From Nymphaea colorata (taxonomy: Eukaryota > Streptophyta > Magnoliopsida > Nymphaeales > Nymphaeaceae): a stretch of 64,000 bases of DNA. Location of the stretch: positions 14,691,362 to 14,755,361 of the forward strand of contig NC_045150.1 in the NCBI RefSeq assembly GCF_008831285.2. Reading direction: 5' to 3'. A program made the position numbers and the translations under genes. Under the pieces are notes generated by a model that did no database searches, was not told where the DNA came from, and saw only the letters and a list, made by a program, of their open reading frames with translations. Positions 45,482 through 58,300 of this stretch are shown here, one piece after another (position 1 is the stretch's first letter; every line of letters begins with the position of its first letter).

Positions 45482-45891
45482 TATAGAGGAAGACAGAGGC
45501 CTTCATCGGAGAGCAGGAGAACAAGAGGCAGCAACAGAGGAGAAGGGGGCTTCAGGTGGAAGGGGAAAGACACGAGGGCTTCAGGTGGAAGTGGAAAGAT
45601 GCAAGGGCTGCGGAAAGACGCGAGGGCTTCGGTAGAAGGCAGAAAATGAGAGAAAAGAGGATGAAATTTTTTAGCCCTAATGGCTCAAAAATTTGTCCAC
45701 GGAAAAAAGTCGGACCTCTGAGGTCGGACTTTTTTCCGCGTTAATTTTCACCTTGTCGTACGAAAAATTCGTGTTAAAATTTTCGGCATTTGATGGTCTC
45801 ACCTCACAGTGGTTGAATCTTCCCCTCGTCGTACAATTTTCACCCACCCCTCAACTTTTCCCCCTGCAATCAAACGCAGCCTTAGGGTGCA
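45482..45891. other. ~410-bp foreign segment replacing most of integrase
   Basis: Lies between pre-integrase sequence (45,892-46,092) and the integrase C-terminus (45,149-45,481). The left part is purine-rich with repeated GGGCTTCAGGTGGAAG; the right part is AT-rich. It contains the long palindrome at 45,700-45,738 and the word CGTCGTAC/GTCGTACGA twice. No coding capacity recognised. Confidence 0.55.
45700..45738. repeat. 39-bp near-perfect palindrome (19-bp stems, 1-nt centre)
   Basis: CGGAAAAAAGTCGGACCTC, then T, then GAGGTCGGACTTTTTTCCG. Eighteen of nineteen positions pair; the one mismatch is G opposite G. The strong hairpin could be a transposon or Helitron-like terminal structure, or a terminator-like fold. 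Confidence 0.9.
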
Positions 45892-46092
45892 TCAACCAGA
45901 GGTGAATTCGAAATCATATGGAAAATCATTAGTCAATTTGCTAACATAAATGAGATCTTTAGTGAGGCATGGAACATAGAGAACATCCTTAATAGAAAGA
46001 TTTGGAGAAATATCAGCCTGTCCAGTGTGTGTGATTGGAATACATTGCCCATTTCCAACAACAACTGTATCAGTGACCATTTTGGAATACAT
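45892..46092 (-). pseudogene. Copia pre-integrase fragment
   Basis: Reads VVGNGQCIPITHTGQADISP, then IKDVLYVPCLTKDLIYVSKL on the - strand, the segment between copia protease and integrase. It belongs to the same element as 42,906-45,481. The protease and gag upstream are missing or unrecognisable. Confidence 0.83.
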
Positions 46093-46461
46093 CCTTTATA
46101 AACATTTGCAACACAAGCAGTGACCATTTCCATCCCTACTCATCTCTACTCTGACAATGCCAAAAAGGACTGAAAATTATGGTTTGTAGCCAGATATTTA
46201 TCGCCTATTTTACATATTTTCCTTATTTTTGTTTATTCATGGTTGATCTTAAGCACCTCTTTAGCACCACCTGATTTTTGGAACAGCATAGCTTCCAAAT
46301 TATGATGTTGAAGCAGGCAAGCCAACACCATCAGATTTCTTTACATGAGAACCTCTTCCTCCACCACCAGTTCCAGATACAGAAAGAGTCTATTCTATGG
46401 AATTTATCAACCATGAATAGATGTATTGCTAAATCTTCATAGCATAAGTATCCCACAAACT

Positions 46462-49429
46462 TTACAGGTGACCATGAATTCTAGATTTTTGGCTCACAAA
46501 CTTTACAGGTTTACGATTATCTTTAGAACAAAGAAAATCTGCACTTTGCATGAGCCTAAGTTGAAGGCAATCTCCAATGCATTGCACATGTCTCCATAGG
46601 TTTCGCTCAATGTGGCACTGTATTAGCATTTCCTTAACAGACTTTCGAAGGAAAGGTTCTGCCTCCCAAAACAGATCCAATGGAATCTGCTTAAGTAAAA
46701 CATCCCCCGCATTCTGTCCAGAACTTCGTAAGCACTCCATTCATCACCTTTCAAGTAACAGATTAGATCCCACCCAAGAGAAGAAATATTGGGAAACTTT
46801 AACACATACCAAGATTTTTCCTACTCAAATATTTCTTCATGCATTTTGAGTCCCATATGCCATGGTGAAAAATTAATGTACATCCTAGAAGCAACAGGTT
46901 AACTTCATTGACCTCTTTAAATTTTATAATACCCAGCCCACCTTCCTATTTACGAAAAGTCAAGTCATTCCAGGCATTTAAATGGGGCTTACCTGCGTCT
47001 GACTGTTCCCATAAAAAACTGCACATCATCTGTTCTATTTTCTTAATGGCACCAAGAGGGCACTTGAACAGCAACATCCAGCAAATATGAAGTGCTTCTA
47101 ATACTGATTTGATCAAGAAGATCCTACCTGCATAGGAAAGTAGCATTCGTTTTCATAAACTTAGTCAACTTTGCATTTTTAAAACAATAAGAATCAGATC
47201 AACGTTCTCAAATTCGTTGGCTTGGGAGGGAGACCCAAATGTCTAGTAGGAAACTATCCTAGGCTCTAGCCGAACTGATTACAAATACTTGCAATCTTGC
47301 TTTGGCCCATATTGAACTGATTACAAATACTTGCAATCTTGTAGATGAAGAAAGCCATTCTTGAAGGCTTTCAAGAAAATCAAGATGTCATCAGCGTAGA
47401 TTGTAGAAAAAACTCCCTCTATGCCTTTTCCAATATGTGGGACTTCAATCATTCTTCCTTCCATTGCAGCTTGCAATGTACGTGAAAATATTTTCATGAC
47501 AATGAGGAATAAAAACTGAAGATAAAGGGTATCCTTATTGCAGACCATGAGAATATCCAAAGTATTCACCTTGATGGTCATTAATCACAAGAGCATAAAA
47601 ACTTTTGTCACTACTGTCGTTAATCTTTGAGTCCAAATAGAATGAAATCCCAAATGCAACATGGCAGCTTGTAAGAAAGTCCAATTGACCCCGTCATATG
47701 CTTTTGATAGGTCTATCTTCAACATAAGCTAGTTGACCCTTAGACATTGCATATACCATCTCAAGCACAAGAAGGAGAGATTGATGGATGTTTCTATCTT
47801 TCAAAAAACCACCTTGCTTGTTGGAAATGACCCGCTTTAGTACCGTCTTCATTCTCGAAACCATGATTCTGAAAATAAATTTCAGTACACTAGTTGCTTA
47901 ACAAATTCTAAATCAAGATTAAGAATTAAGATTATATGATTTCTGCCTAGTTTCTTAACAAACTTTCCTTTCTAAAAAAAATATGTAATTGCAACAGTAA
48001 TATTAGTCTTTACCATGTCCGAATTATATTGAAAGAACGAATTTGGAAACCCATCCAGACCTGGTGCACTATTGGAGTTGGCACCCATAACAGCCTATTA
48101 CACTTCCTCATCTGAAATGGAACTTTTGTCCATTAAGTTTTCTTTTATAAATATGCAGTGGCCAACAGCAAGCTGATCCATAATCATTTTTGTTGAGTTG
48201 TCACTGGTAAAAAATCTTTAAAAATAAGAAGTACATGCTGAAAGAATTTTATCCTCCTCATAAAACTCCCCATCATCCATCTTCATGTGCAAGAGTCCAT
48301 TTTTTTGGACATTTTCTTCAACATAGCATGAAATAGTTTGCTGTTATTATCCCCTTCTTTTAGCCATGATAACCTAACTTATTTTTTCTAATAAATTTCT
48401 TCATCTCAGAGAGCATCCGCAAGAAAACTTCTAATATGATTTTCAGAAGTGGACCAGTTATGAGAGCCAATGTCTTGCCTCTTATAAATTTCAATAAGAT
48501 CCTTTTGAATAATTCTGGTATCAACTTTCTCGGTTCTATACTTACTCCAATTACTTTATTTATGGTCGTACTCTATTCCGTTTTGCCAGAAGTTCAAGCA
48601 TTATGCATCGTCTACACTCCACTCTCCATGATCTTGTAATAATGACCTTACAACTAGGTTAACACTCTTACTAAAGGAAGTAGTTAAATCTTTGTCTTCT
48701 TCTGCATGCGGTTTTAAAGATATTTAATTTACATGTAAAAGAGAAGCGTTGAGTGGTCTGAAGAACTTCTTGGTTCTACCAAAGGCTGCCCGCAACATCC
48801 AACTTGCTCAATCCAATAATTGTTAAAAAACATCTATCTAATTTGCTTTGAACCAGCGCTGTCGGGCTGCAGAGATTGGTTCAAGTGAATGATCTGTTTC
48901 TGTCCAGAATTTCCCTTAGTCCAGCATCTTGAATGAATCCACTGAATGCTAAACAAGCTTGTCTAGCAGGGGCAGGCCCATTTTTCAGACTCCTTACAAA
49001 CTGAATTAAAATCTTTCATGATAATACTAACTTTTGTTTATTGGCAATAACGATATCTAACATAACCAATTGGTCTTTGCGAATTCTAAAGTCAGGGTGA
49101 AGACACACCCCTATTGTATCAAAGTTGAGATTGGAAGCGTTATGAATAACAAACAATCCATCTAAAATTTATTAAATTTGCAACTAGTCAATCTAAAATC
49201 AGCCTGTCTCTAAGCACAGACAACTATGGCCCAATTAAGTTTTGTATCAATATTAGATTCAAAGGAAAACTCCTTGTAGTGATTGCAAAAATATCTGAGG
49301 TTGTCTGCAATCAACATGATATCAAAACATGAAAACGATCTCAAGTTGATGAGATCTCATCCATTTGCCAAAATCTCTCTAGGTTGTTACATTAGCAAGC
49401 CCTCTAACATTCCAACTATCAAACTTCAT
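46462..49429 (-). pseudogene. L1-like LINE ORF2 (endonuclease plus reverse transcriptase), decayed
   Basis: The - strand start at 49,429 reads MKFDSWNVRGLAN, the N-terminus of plant LINE endonuclease. VSIIMKDFNSVCKESEKWAC (~49,030) is the later endonuclease motif. RT follows with SAPGLDGFPNSFFQYN (~48,060), KRVISNKQGGFLKDRNIHQS (~47,800), KAYDGVNWTFLQAAMLHLGF (~47,690) and STIYADDILIFLKAF (47,321-47,581; catalytic YADD). The downstream conserved LLSYAGRIFLIKSVLEAL and CSFLWEQSD lie at 46,946-47,146. Stops and frameshifts are frequent. The span of about 3.0 kb is shorter than a usual ORF2 of ~3.8 kb. Sequence between 46,140 and 46,460 is probably its degraded 3' part. Confidence 0.87.
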
Positions 49430-49619
49430 TTGATGGCAATTGGCAACTCCTATGCATTCAATCATCTAACAAGTAATCTGGTTAATTTGCTATTTATTTT
49501 AAATGTGCATTTGTCAGTGTGAATTCAAATTTTGTTTGAAAATTTTATGCGAACCCTATTTTGATTTTCTGGTCCATGAAATGCATGGAAGTACAAAAAA
49601 TTGGGATGGGGCTAGAGCC

Positions 49620-49798
49620 TTTGGTGGAGTTATACGTGGGCTCGTGTAGGCAGTTGCCCACATGGTCCTATAAACTTTCTTTGTTTTCATTTTTACATAT
49701 GCTTTCAACTACATGCTTCTTTATATACATTAGTGGCCCTATAGGTACGCAGATTCTTTAAATTAGTGCCCCTAAGTCCAACATTTCTAACTCTAGCT
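49620..49798 (-). mobile_element. MITE-like element M1, diverged copy
   Basis: In reverse orientation relative to 19,289-19,474: GTGGAGTTATACGTGG and GGCAGTTGCCCACA at the left, TAGTGCCCCTAAG and TTTCTAACTCTAGC at the right. The inverted ends are weak but the order of motifs is the same. Confidence 0.5.
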
Positions 49799-49799
49799 G

Positions 49800-52700
49800 C
49801 GACTGACCATGGTTGGAGGTGGAACTAGCTACAGCTAGATGACAAAATAATGAAGTGTCTGATAATTGATTGTATTGAGATTTTTCTTAATCATCTAAAA
49901 CATATGTTACCAATTGGCAGCTTCGCCATTGACCGTAGGTGTCAAAAACTCAAGCAGCATCGATTGAAGAAACCAACAAGCGACATCCCATGACAATGCT
50001 GGTGGCGAAAGTTCAGTTTCTCCTCCTCCACCACCCTTCCCTCCTCATTCTTCTTGACTTTTATTTGAATCCCTTGAATATTCAGGAATGACCCAGTCAA
50101 TCCAGTTTTCAGTCGACCTGATCGGATCATATGAAAATCCCATCAAAGGATCTGCCATGTTCTTTGAGAAAACTGATTTCTTGCTACTTGTAACCTCAAC
50201 CTCATCTTAGTGGCAGTACCAATTTTTTTGACTGATCATCACTTGCTCGTGTGGGCACTAACTGGTAAAATGTTGCAATATTGGCTGGTCTCTAGAAATT
50301 AGTGACATAGACAGTGGATTAACTTATTTATTTGATATCTCAATAAAGCAAGGGGCTCCCTTGGCAGTTTCCCAGCAAAAAAACTACCTACTTGATATCA
50401 AAAGCAGTGGCTGCCGGATGGGCATGCAGACCAATTACATTATGATACTTGAATATATATGTTAGGTACCAGAAGACTATATGTTACACTTAGAACATGA
50501 TAACTCGATTGCAAGATAATCTAAGCAAGGTTATCTTTTGAGGGCAATGAGTTTACAATTTGATCGTTTGGGTGCTATACTAGTGCAACTAGGGTGGAAT
50601 CACTATGCTAGTTGATGGACATTTGGCTCTCTTCACATGGGCATGGGCATTCCAGCAGGATTTTCAGTTTTCACTCAAATTGTGAGTGACATCCTGCTCA
50701 TCTAAAATTAGAGTTTTATATGGTCGGGACTGGTTATGCTTACACCTCTATGCATGAAAAATTGTGCATAGCGGTGTGTAACAACCAAAATACCGTGTCT
50801 AAGTGAAAAAAAAGGACTTTCAGAATGACAAAAAGAGTTATGAACAAGTAAAAGTTCCAAAATATACACTTCTTTATAAAAAAAATTTCAAAAATACCCC
50901 AACCCCCTTTTTTTTTCTTTGGTATATATTTGTGTGTACAACCTTATGCATGCAACTTGATATCAATGTATGTTATTTTATGTTCCCAAGAAAGAGATAT
51001 GTTCCCCAGAAAGAGATCAGGATGGGAATTTGCCCCCATAGAAGGCATATGAGAAACATCAAATGGATAAGCTCACTCTAACACGTTAACTTCTAAACTC
51101 AACCTCTTATTTAGTGGCAGTACCAAAATTTTTGAGTGAACATCACTTGAGTCGCCGACCTGAGTTTGATAGTGCCCATGTGGGCACTATGATGTGATTG
51201 GAACTGAATCCTGGGGTTGGTTGGTTTGGTTTTTTGCTTGCTTTAAATGGAGTAGATCAGCTTAGTTGTGGTTAATCCAAGTTAGTAGGCTATTGAGCCA
51301 ATTCTAGGATCTCCAAAGATTTAAATTTGGATTTATCACAATATATTTTTTGACTAACTGTATTGAAAAATATGATGCACACCAACACACCCTTAGCTCC
51401 GCTACAGCCCTTCTTACAAGATACTCCTCTCACAAAATGTTTACAATGCTAGCTGGTGTCTAGAAATTAGTGATATAGACAGTGGATTAATTAGTTTCAT
51501 TATTTATTTAATTACTTATTTGATATTTCAATAAAGCGAGGGGCTTCCTCAGCAGTTTCCCAGCAAAAAATTACCTACTTGATATCACAAGTAGTTGCTG
51601 CAGGAGGGGCATGCAGACCAATTACATTATTATACTTGAATAAAATGTTACTTAATGGAAGACTATATATGTTACACTTAGAACATGATAACTCGATTGT
51701 AAGATAATCTAAGCAAGGTTATCATTTGAGAGCAATGTGCTCAGCCACTCGACAGCAAAGAAACGACAATAGAAGCAAAAAGGAGGAGAAAGAAAAAGGA
51801 ACGACAATACATCCTTTCTCTTTCTCCTGGCCTTGTTTGTCTTCAAGTTAGTTGGCCCTATAGACTTTGATTGTTGTTGGTGGTGGCTTGTCTTCAGTTT
51901 AGTTGATGTAGTGGAGGCCATGCATCTCTTTCGTATCCATCACCAAATCCTCCTCTGGGGTTTCTGGTCCAGCAGAATGACCTTCTTCTTTGAGAAAATA
52001 ACGTGGCAATTAAGATATTTTGGTTAGTTTGCTAACCAATAGTACACTATTCAGAAATTTCTGTAACATAGAGCCGTGCTGTATTTGTTAACAAGAAGCA
52101 AATGTCTGATTCCTTTTACTGAAGTTGTATATCCATCTGCCATCTTTTACTGATCTTCTACTTCGACCGCTGGCCCTTCGCAAGTCTAAGTGACGACGAC
52201 TTCTTTGGCACACATGGTTATGTATCTTCTAGTGAAAGATTTGGAAAATTCGCAATGAAATCTTCTTTCATAACGCACGTTTTGATTTCCACGATTCATT
52301 GCATACCCTCCAAACAGAGTTTTTAGCTATCGTGAAGGCTTTTTGGCTGTCGGATTGGTTCCTCGCTTCTTCTCTACTGTTTAGTCCTTTTTTAGGTTGT
52401 ACTTTGGCATCCATTACTCTTTGGATGTTTTTAGTTTCATTTAATACAAGCTCTCTCTCTCTCTCTCTCGTGTGTGTGTGTGTGTGTTTGCATAATATAA
52501 TTATACATATAAGTTGACAAAAGAACATACTACTTAGGTAATGGACAAAGCCACACCTATTAAAATTCCTTTTTTCTTTGCAATTTATCAGTATCTTAAA
52601 ATATATTGGTGATAAACATATATTAAGTTAGTTCTTTTTATTTTATAATATACCATAATAAAGTAATGGCTCTTATAACATCAAATTTGAATAGTAAAAA

Positions 52701-52961
52701 AAAAACACATTGAATAGTAGAAAAAAACATTTTTTTATAAAAAGTAATTTGAACTTAAACATTATTTAGATCAAATTAGTGTTTATAATGAACACAATAA
52801 GGGATTCATATTTGTTCAAACACTTATTAGCACAAATGTTTGAGTCTATTGTTTTTGTTTGTTGCAGAAGTAAAAATATATATATATGTGTGTGTGTGTG
52901 TGCATAAATTATAAACACACACACACACAACATATATATATTTATATATATTAATTTTCAA
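49800..52961. repeat. Dispersed repeat family R1, copy 5 (with an internal duplication)
   Basis: Matches 14,890-15,110 (49,920-50,080), 8,400-8,720 (50,560-50,900) and 16,290-17,700 (51,740-52,961). The ~300-bp stretch around CAGCAAAAAA-TACCTACTTGATATCA occurs twice (50,270-50,460 and 51,440-51,640). The right end runs into the assembly gap within a (CA)/(TA) tract equivalent to 17,645-17,695. Antisense copia pre-integrase remnants lie at 51,840-52,080. Confidence 0.7.
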
Positions 52962-53061
52962 NNNNNNNNNNNNNNNNNNNNNNNNNNNNNNNNNNNNNNN
53001 NNNNNNNNNNNNNNNNNNNNNNNNNNNNNNNNNNNNNNNNNNNNNNNNNNNNNNNNNNNNN
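52962..53061. other. Assembly gap, exactly 100 N
   Basis: A run of exactly 100 N is the usual placeholder for a gap of unknown size, so the true distance and even the relative orientation of the flanks are uncertain. The ORF spanning it is an artefact. Confidence 0.95.
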
Positions 53062-53087
53062 ACTTCCAAGATTTTATTATCTAGCTA

Positions 53088-53242
53088 GCCATAGCTTCAA
53101 CTTCATCCACATTTTCTTTTCCTTTCGTGCCTTCTCTGCCTGCAAATCAAAATAAAGTTCTTAATTAAGTACCAACTTCATCCATATTTTCTTTTCCTTT
53201 CGTGCCTTCCCAACCTGCAAATCAAAATAAAGTTCTTAATTA
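53088..53242 (-). repeat. Tandem duplication of a 77-bp exon-like unit, arm 2 only
   Basis: CAACTTCATCCACATTTTCT (53,098) recurs with one change about 77 bp later, and each copy ends AAAATAAAGTTCTTAATTAA. Arm 1 has one copy (32,900-32,972). The unit contains the block that follows the AG acceptor in arm 1. Confidence 0.85.
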
Positions 53243-53460
53243 AATGTTAAAATTAATCATTATTAAAAATTAATTTCTATTTGAAGTACGACTTGGAAAC
53301 AACCGGATTCTATCAACCCATCCACCTACAATTTCTTGCCTTTCGCACCAAATTTCCATATCAATTCTTCATATGAACAACCTCCCTGACAGTAGTAGCT
53401 TTATTTCCTGCTCAATTTTTGCCAGCCCCCTCGACAACTGCTCTTTTGAGGGTCTTGTAA
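53242..53460 (-). other. Exon-like fragment, arm 2 copy
   Basis: Counterpart of 32,675-32,866. The - strand frame preserves VPYEELIWKFGAERQEIVGG, but its upstream part reads AVVEGAG-like residues in shifted frames. Family not recognised. Confidence 0.35.
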
Positions 53461-54196
53461 GCATATTGTATGTAAGGTATTGTAAGCATATTGTAAATTA
53501 TTTTGTTAATTGTTAGCAACTAAAAAAATCCTAAAAATAGCGATAATTCAGAAAAAAATCTAGAAAAATGTTTTTCTATATAAAAGAACTCATTACAATA
53601 TCACACACATAATAAATATTCATAAATCTTCATCTATGGACATAATGATAATGACATGATTAAGATGATAAAAATTGAGGTCTTAAAGACTTACAATATA
53701 TGTTTTACTTTTTACATCATATTATCAAACAATTAAATAAGCAAACCTATCTATTCATCTTCTTCACCTTTATTAATATTCAAACTCATTTTGCTTCATT
53801 GTTTCATTCCCCTTCAAGTGGAACGTCCTCACCAGCATATGCAGGCTCACCTTCTTCAATGTTCAAAAGAGTAGGCCACAATGAGGCCTCCATCCTTTCA
53901 CATCAAATTCCTGAGATGATCACTACTGCTCAGAGTGTCATTGTCAAAATTCAAAAGCAATTGCAAATTCCAAATAATGCTATTAATGGTTAGGCTCAGG
54001 TCACTCTCAAAAAGCATGTTTTTTCTTTCCAGCAGCCACAATTCCTCATCTGTTCACTTCAAGCCTTCCAAGATAGTCAAACAAACTGAAACATTCATCT
54101 CCAAAATATTTTTATGGTATGACAAATGACAACTGCAATTTCCATGTGGTGAAACATGAAGAGGTAATCAGTAATCTGTGGCTCGAGGTGGTCTTC

Positions 54197-54366
54197 GTGG
54201 CAGAGCTACATCTGGTGTGGGCAATTACCGACATCAGCCTACAAATTTTGCCTTATTTACATATGTAAACATAATTGAATTTAGTTTTTTTTTTCATATG
54301 AGTGCCCCTTCAAGTTTAAAATTTAAACTTAGAATGCCCTCAATCAGAAATTTCTAGCTCTGACAC
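54197..54366 (-). mobile_element. MITE-like element M1, arm 2 copy
   Basis: Ends GTGGCAGAGCTACA (54,197) and TCTAGCTCTGACAC (to 54,366) form the same imperfect inverted pair as at 31,765-31,939. Confidence 0.65.
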
Positions 54367-55084
54367 TGGTGGTCTCCCTATCTATTAGTTCCATTCGCAT
54401 GAAAAACTGGACTTTACTTGTTAAACAATAGCATGACATTTTCAATTTGCAATCAAAATTGGAAATCATTGATGAGATGCAAGTTTGAATGGTAAGAAAT
54501 AATTTATGGAAACCATTATTGTATCTTATCAAGTTATTTAAGGGTCCCTATCAATAGGATGTGGGAATGGATTCCTTGGATGAAGGCCTTCACACATTTT
54601 AATGGTTGCATAGATAAACCCTGAGGTCATAAACATATTTGGTTTGCTTGGCCTTTTACATTAAGTACTCCATTGCTAAAGTTTATCTTTCATTATTAAT
54701 TTTTATGGTGATAAATTATTTAACAGTCGTTTAAGTAAAACATATATATATATATATAATAAACGTTTTGCTACATATAAAATAGGTTTATGCAACCCCT
54801 GGAGTCCAGCCGTATAATTGAATCAAATATATTTTACTTGCATAATAAGTTCTAGAGTGTTTGATGTCTTATTGCAAACCAACTTAAATTCTTTCTTCAA
54901 CTTAAATTCTTTCTTTTTTTTTCCGTAATGCAGTCTAAAGAAGCATGGTTTGAACAATTCATTTCCTTTCTATTCAAACAAGCTTTTATAATTATTGTTT
55001 CTTTCATTTTGTTTCCTCTCCCTTTCTCCACAATTCCTTTCTTTTCCTTTCTATTCTTTTCCTTTTTGTCCTACTTTCCCTCCA

Positions 55085-55345
55085 TCGAGCACTTTGAAAT
55101 GACCTTATACAAGAAGTTACATGGGGAAATAGGTCGCTACTGCTGTACACTTGTAGCTCCTTTTATCTTGAGAGTCAGGACAATCACAGTGCTATTAAAC
55201 TTCTTCACCATTCTTCTTATTCCAAAGAAAAGTTCAACCATCTTGATTATGTCATGACTGATTATTCCTTGGTACTGTTGAAAAAGGGACATGAAGGATC
55301 CATTATGTACTGAAGCACTCTCCGCTTTCAAACTAAAGTTGCATA
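55085..55345 (-). pseudogene. LINE reverse transcriptase fragment, arm 2
   Basis: The - strand reads KAESASVHNGSFMSLFQQYQ, then MVKKFNSTVIVLTLKIKGAT, nearly the same as 30,785-31,035. Confidence 0.72.
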
Positions 55346-55371
55346 CTTCACTTCTTTTGCTAAAACAGGTC

Positions 55372-58300
55372 ATACGAGGAAAGTATTTATTGGGTCGGCC
55401 CTAGGGTCAAAAGGCTGCCCTTGGCCCCGACTCAATATGGGCTGGGTACCTGTTAGGACGAGACCCGGCATCGACCAAGACCTCTGCCAGATGCCGATCC
55501 TCTCCCAAGATCTCTCGGAAGAGCCGTTGGACAAAACTAAAAACAAGTTATTTACAAGATGAATACCCAGCCGGACAGCAACCCCGGCACAAAAATCCTT
55601 GGGAAGTAAAATAGAGGACAGGTTACCCACCCAAAAGCTTAAACCTACTACAAATTGCTAGAAGGTTGTGAGCTAGTACAAGCGCAATCAATACATGAAT
55701 ATCTCTCCTCACTCAACAAACCATTCAAGCATGCACATCCAACACATCCTGTCATACATGCCTAGGACGGCCAAACCATACCCAAGCCCGTAGGTGGTCA
55801 GGCAGCCCACGGTCATGTTTTTGGCACTTGTGCCTCCACGGTACACTGTGGATGCCAAGGCTATTGCCAGGTATAAAGCAAAAGACCCAAAGAATCCCAT
55901 TGTTATACGGAGGGAAGAAGTATACCTGCCAGTCGGTCCCGGCTTAGGGCAGCAAAGGACTCAGGTGAGAACCGGCAGCTTGGTGCTGCCCTCGAGTATT
56001 TCAGCAACCGAGGATGAAGGACTCTGCCCACCTGGCCGAGGGGAGTGAAAGCTTCTGCCGATTGCTGCTGGAATACGAGAGGGGTATCCTTCCCGGCTAC
56101 GGCACTCCTTGCTGGTGATGAGTAGGCTCTAGTGGATAGAGGGTCGGTTGCCTCGAAGGTGAAGGCGCTCCTTGATTCTGCCATAGAGGATAGGTCCGCC
56201 TTGGTGAGGATAAGTAGGAGGGTCTTGGTTGGGTTGAGCTGAGCTGGGTCTGTTGTGACCTTGTCTGGGCTCGACCAAATGCTAGGCTCGGTTGTGGTTA
56301 AGAGAGGTAGGTTCGGTTATGGCTAATATGTGGGTGGCATGCAGTGAGGTTAGGTCTAAAGGGCAAGGGTAGGATGGGAATGATGGATGATTAGGTGTTA
56401 GGGTCAGTTGGCACAAGGTGGCGACACTTCCTCTACTTTAGGAAAGTCTCACTTTGGCAACGGCTAGTGATGAGGTGGCCGCGGATTATGGCAAGAGAGT
56501 TGTGCGTAATGAATAGGAAGGACGAGGGGTCGTTATGGAAAGGTATGGCACGTGGAGAAATTGGAAAGCGCGTGGGGGAATGAAGGGTTGGATATGGCAA
56601 GGGGTAATGGCGCATGGAAGGTTTCTTGTTTTGGAGCTAAGAGATCACGGGCTAGGATCTCGGGCGGTTATGGAAAGTGGGGAAAGGGGAAGCGCGTGGA
56701 GGTGGCTGGCTCCTACCTTTTTGGAATGCATAGGAGTGGGACATGCTAGAGGGGGACTTGCCTTTGTGGTGGACCGTTACAAAGAGGACTGTTGGCGCTC
56801 GAGGGAGGCTGCTCCATCCAATAATTCGGGCAGCGAGAGAGTTGCAAAATGTGGCTGGCGGCTTGGGTTTCTCAACAGCTAGCATGAGCTCTCAATGAAA
56901 AGCCAGAACTGCCCTTTACGAATTACACCTTAAGAAAATATGGTGGTTATAATCCATGGGCAATCCTAGAATGTTTTTGGGGCAACGGCTAGCTGTTTTG
57001 GTGAGGTGTGGCCAGAAAGTTGGCGACGCACAGCCGGTCTTCATCCGTCACGCACAGCTCCACCGATACTCCTCTGATTCCAGCCAAACTAGGCCAAGAC
57101 ACTAGTAACTAATGGGCGTCCAAACTGATATGCATGACTTCACACACCAGTTTTGTTGGAACCTGCCCCTTGTTCTAGCTGTGGTTGTGGCGGTTCCAGC
57201 AGCTTAGATCCAACTGAAGAATAGGATCTCGATGGCCATCGAATGACAGCTTTCTCCCAAATCTCTTTTCCACTGCAAATGTTGAATGAGGGCTGTCGGT
57301 GGTTAGAGATGTCTCGATCAAACTCAGGGTTCAGCCTTAAGATTCCGATGTAGAACTGCCCCGTGGAAAGGATAGAACCGCGCCGTCCCTAAGCAGCTTC
57401 TTCCTTCACCCGATCTGGGATCTGCAACTAGTTTTGCCATTTTAAAACCCATGGACCATGCAAGATGGGCCAGATCGTGTGCCTTAGGGCTAGTTCATTC
57501 AGATCTATAGAACAACCTTCAAATGGAAGTACCAAGGGGAGAACGGGTACTTGCCTATCTTCAAAGGATTCCGGTCGTCGATGCTACATAGGAAGAAATC
57601 ACCCAAATGTTGAACCTCATTCTCCTATGCAGCCTTCCCATAGATCAATCCCAGCCTCTAAACGTCCTTGTGGTTAGGACAAATGCACCATGGATCGGTC
57701 GTCGATGCTACATAGGAAGATATCACCCAAATGTTGAACCTCATTCTCCTATGCATTGAATAATACCTTGCTGGTTGGGATACATAGGTGGTATGAAGAA
57801 CCATTGAAGGAGGTCGCTGGTAGCCCCTTCACGAGATCTACAACCTTGAATCCACTCGGCTATGGAAGAAAGGACTTTAATAGAGAGAAGATGAAGAGAA
57901 AGAGGAAGCCCATGGGTGAAACAAGAGCTCTGACCATGCCGGTTGGGGTTGGAGAAGAGCTCTGGCCACCGTCGGTTGAGAACAAGTGGAGAAGACAATC
58001 CCCACGCGGAGAAGGAGAGTGAAAATGATACTCAATTCTTCATTGGCATAAAATGTGTTTAGGGTTTCCCCTTTGTACAAGACTTATATACATCAAAAGT
58101 GTCTCGGTTCTAAAGCTCTAACCTGAGATGAGACAAATGCAAAACGATTCTAAGTGTCTCAAACTGAGACGTTACAAAAGCAACTAAAACAAAGTGCTAA
58201 AGCAAATCAAACATGGGCGCGGATGTTGATCCATTTGCGACCTCTCCAAAAGATCTCAGACTTGTGAATCCAAGGGGTAACTTACCTAGGTTTGCCCTAG

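Noticed and set aside
52827-53069. ORF crossing the assembly gap
   Set aside because: It is held open by unknown bases; no real frame can be claimed across 100 N.
55709-55900. Hydrophobic 63-codon ORF as a small membrane protein
   Set aside because: The arm 1 counterpart (from about 30,218) is frameshifted after some 17 codons, so it is not maintained.
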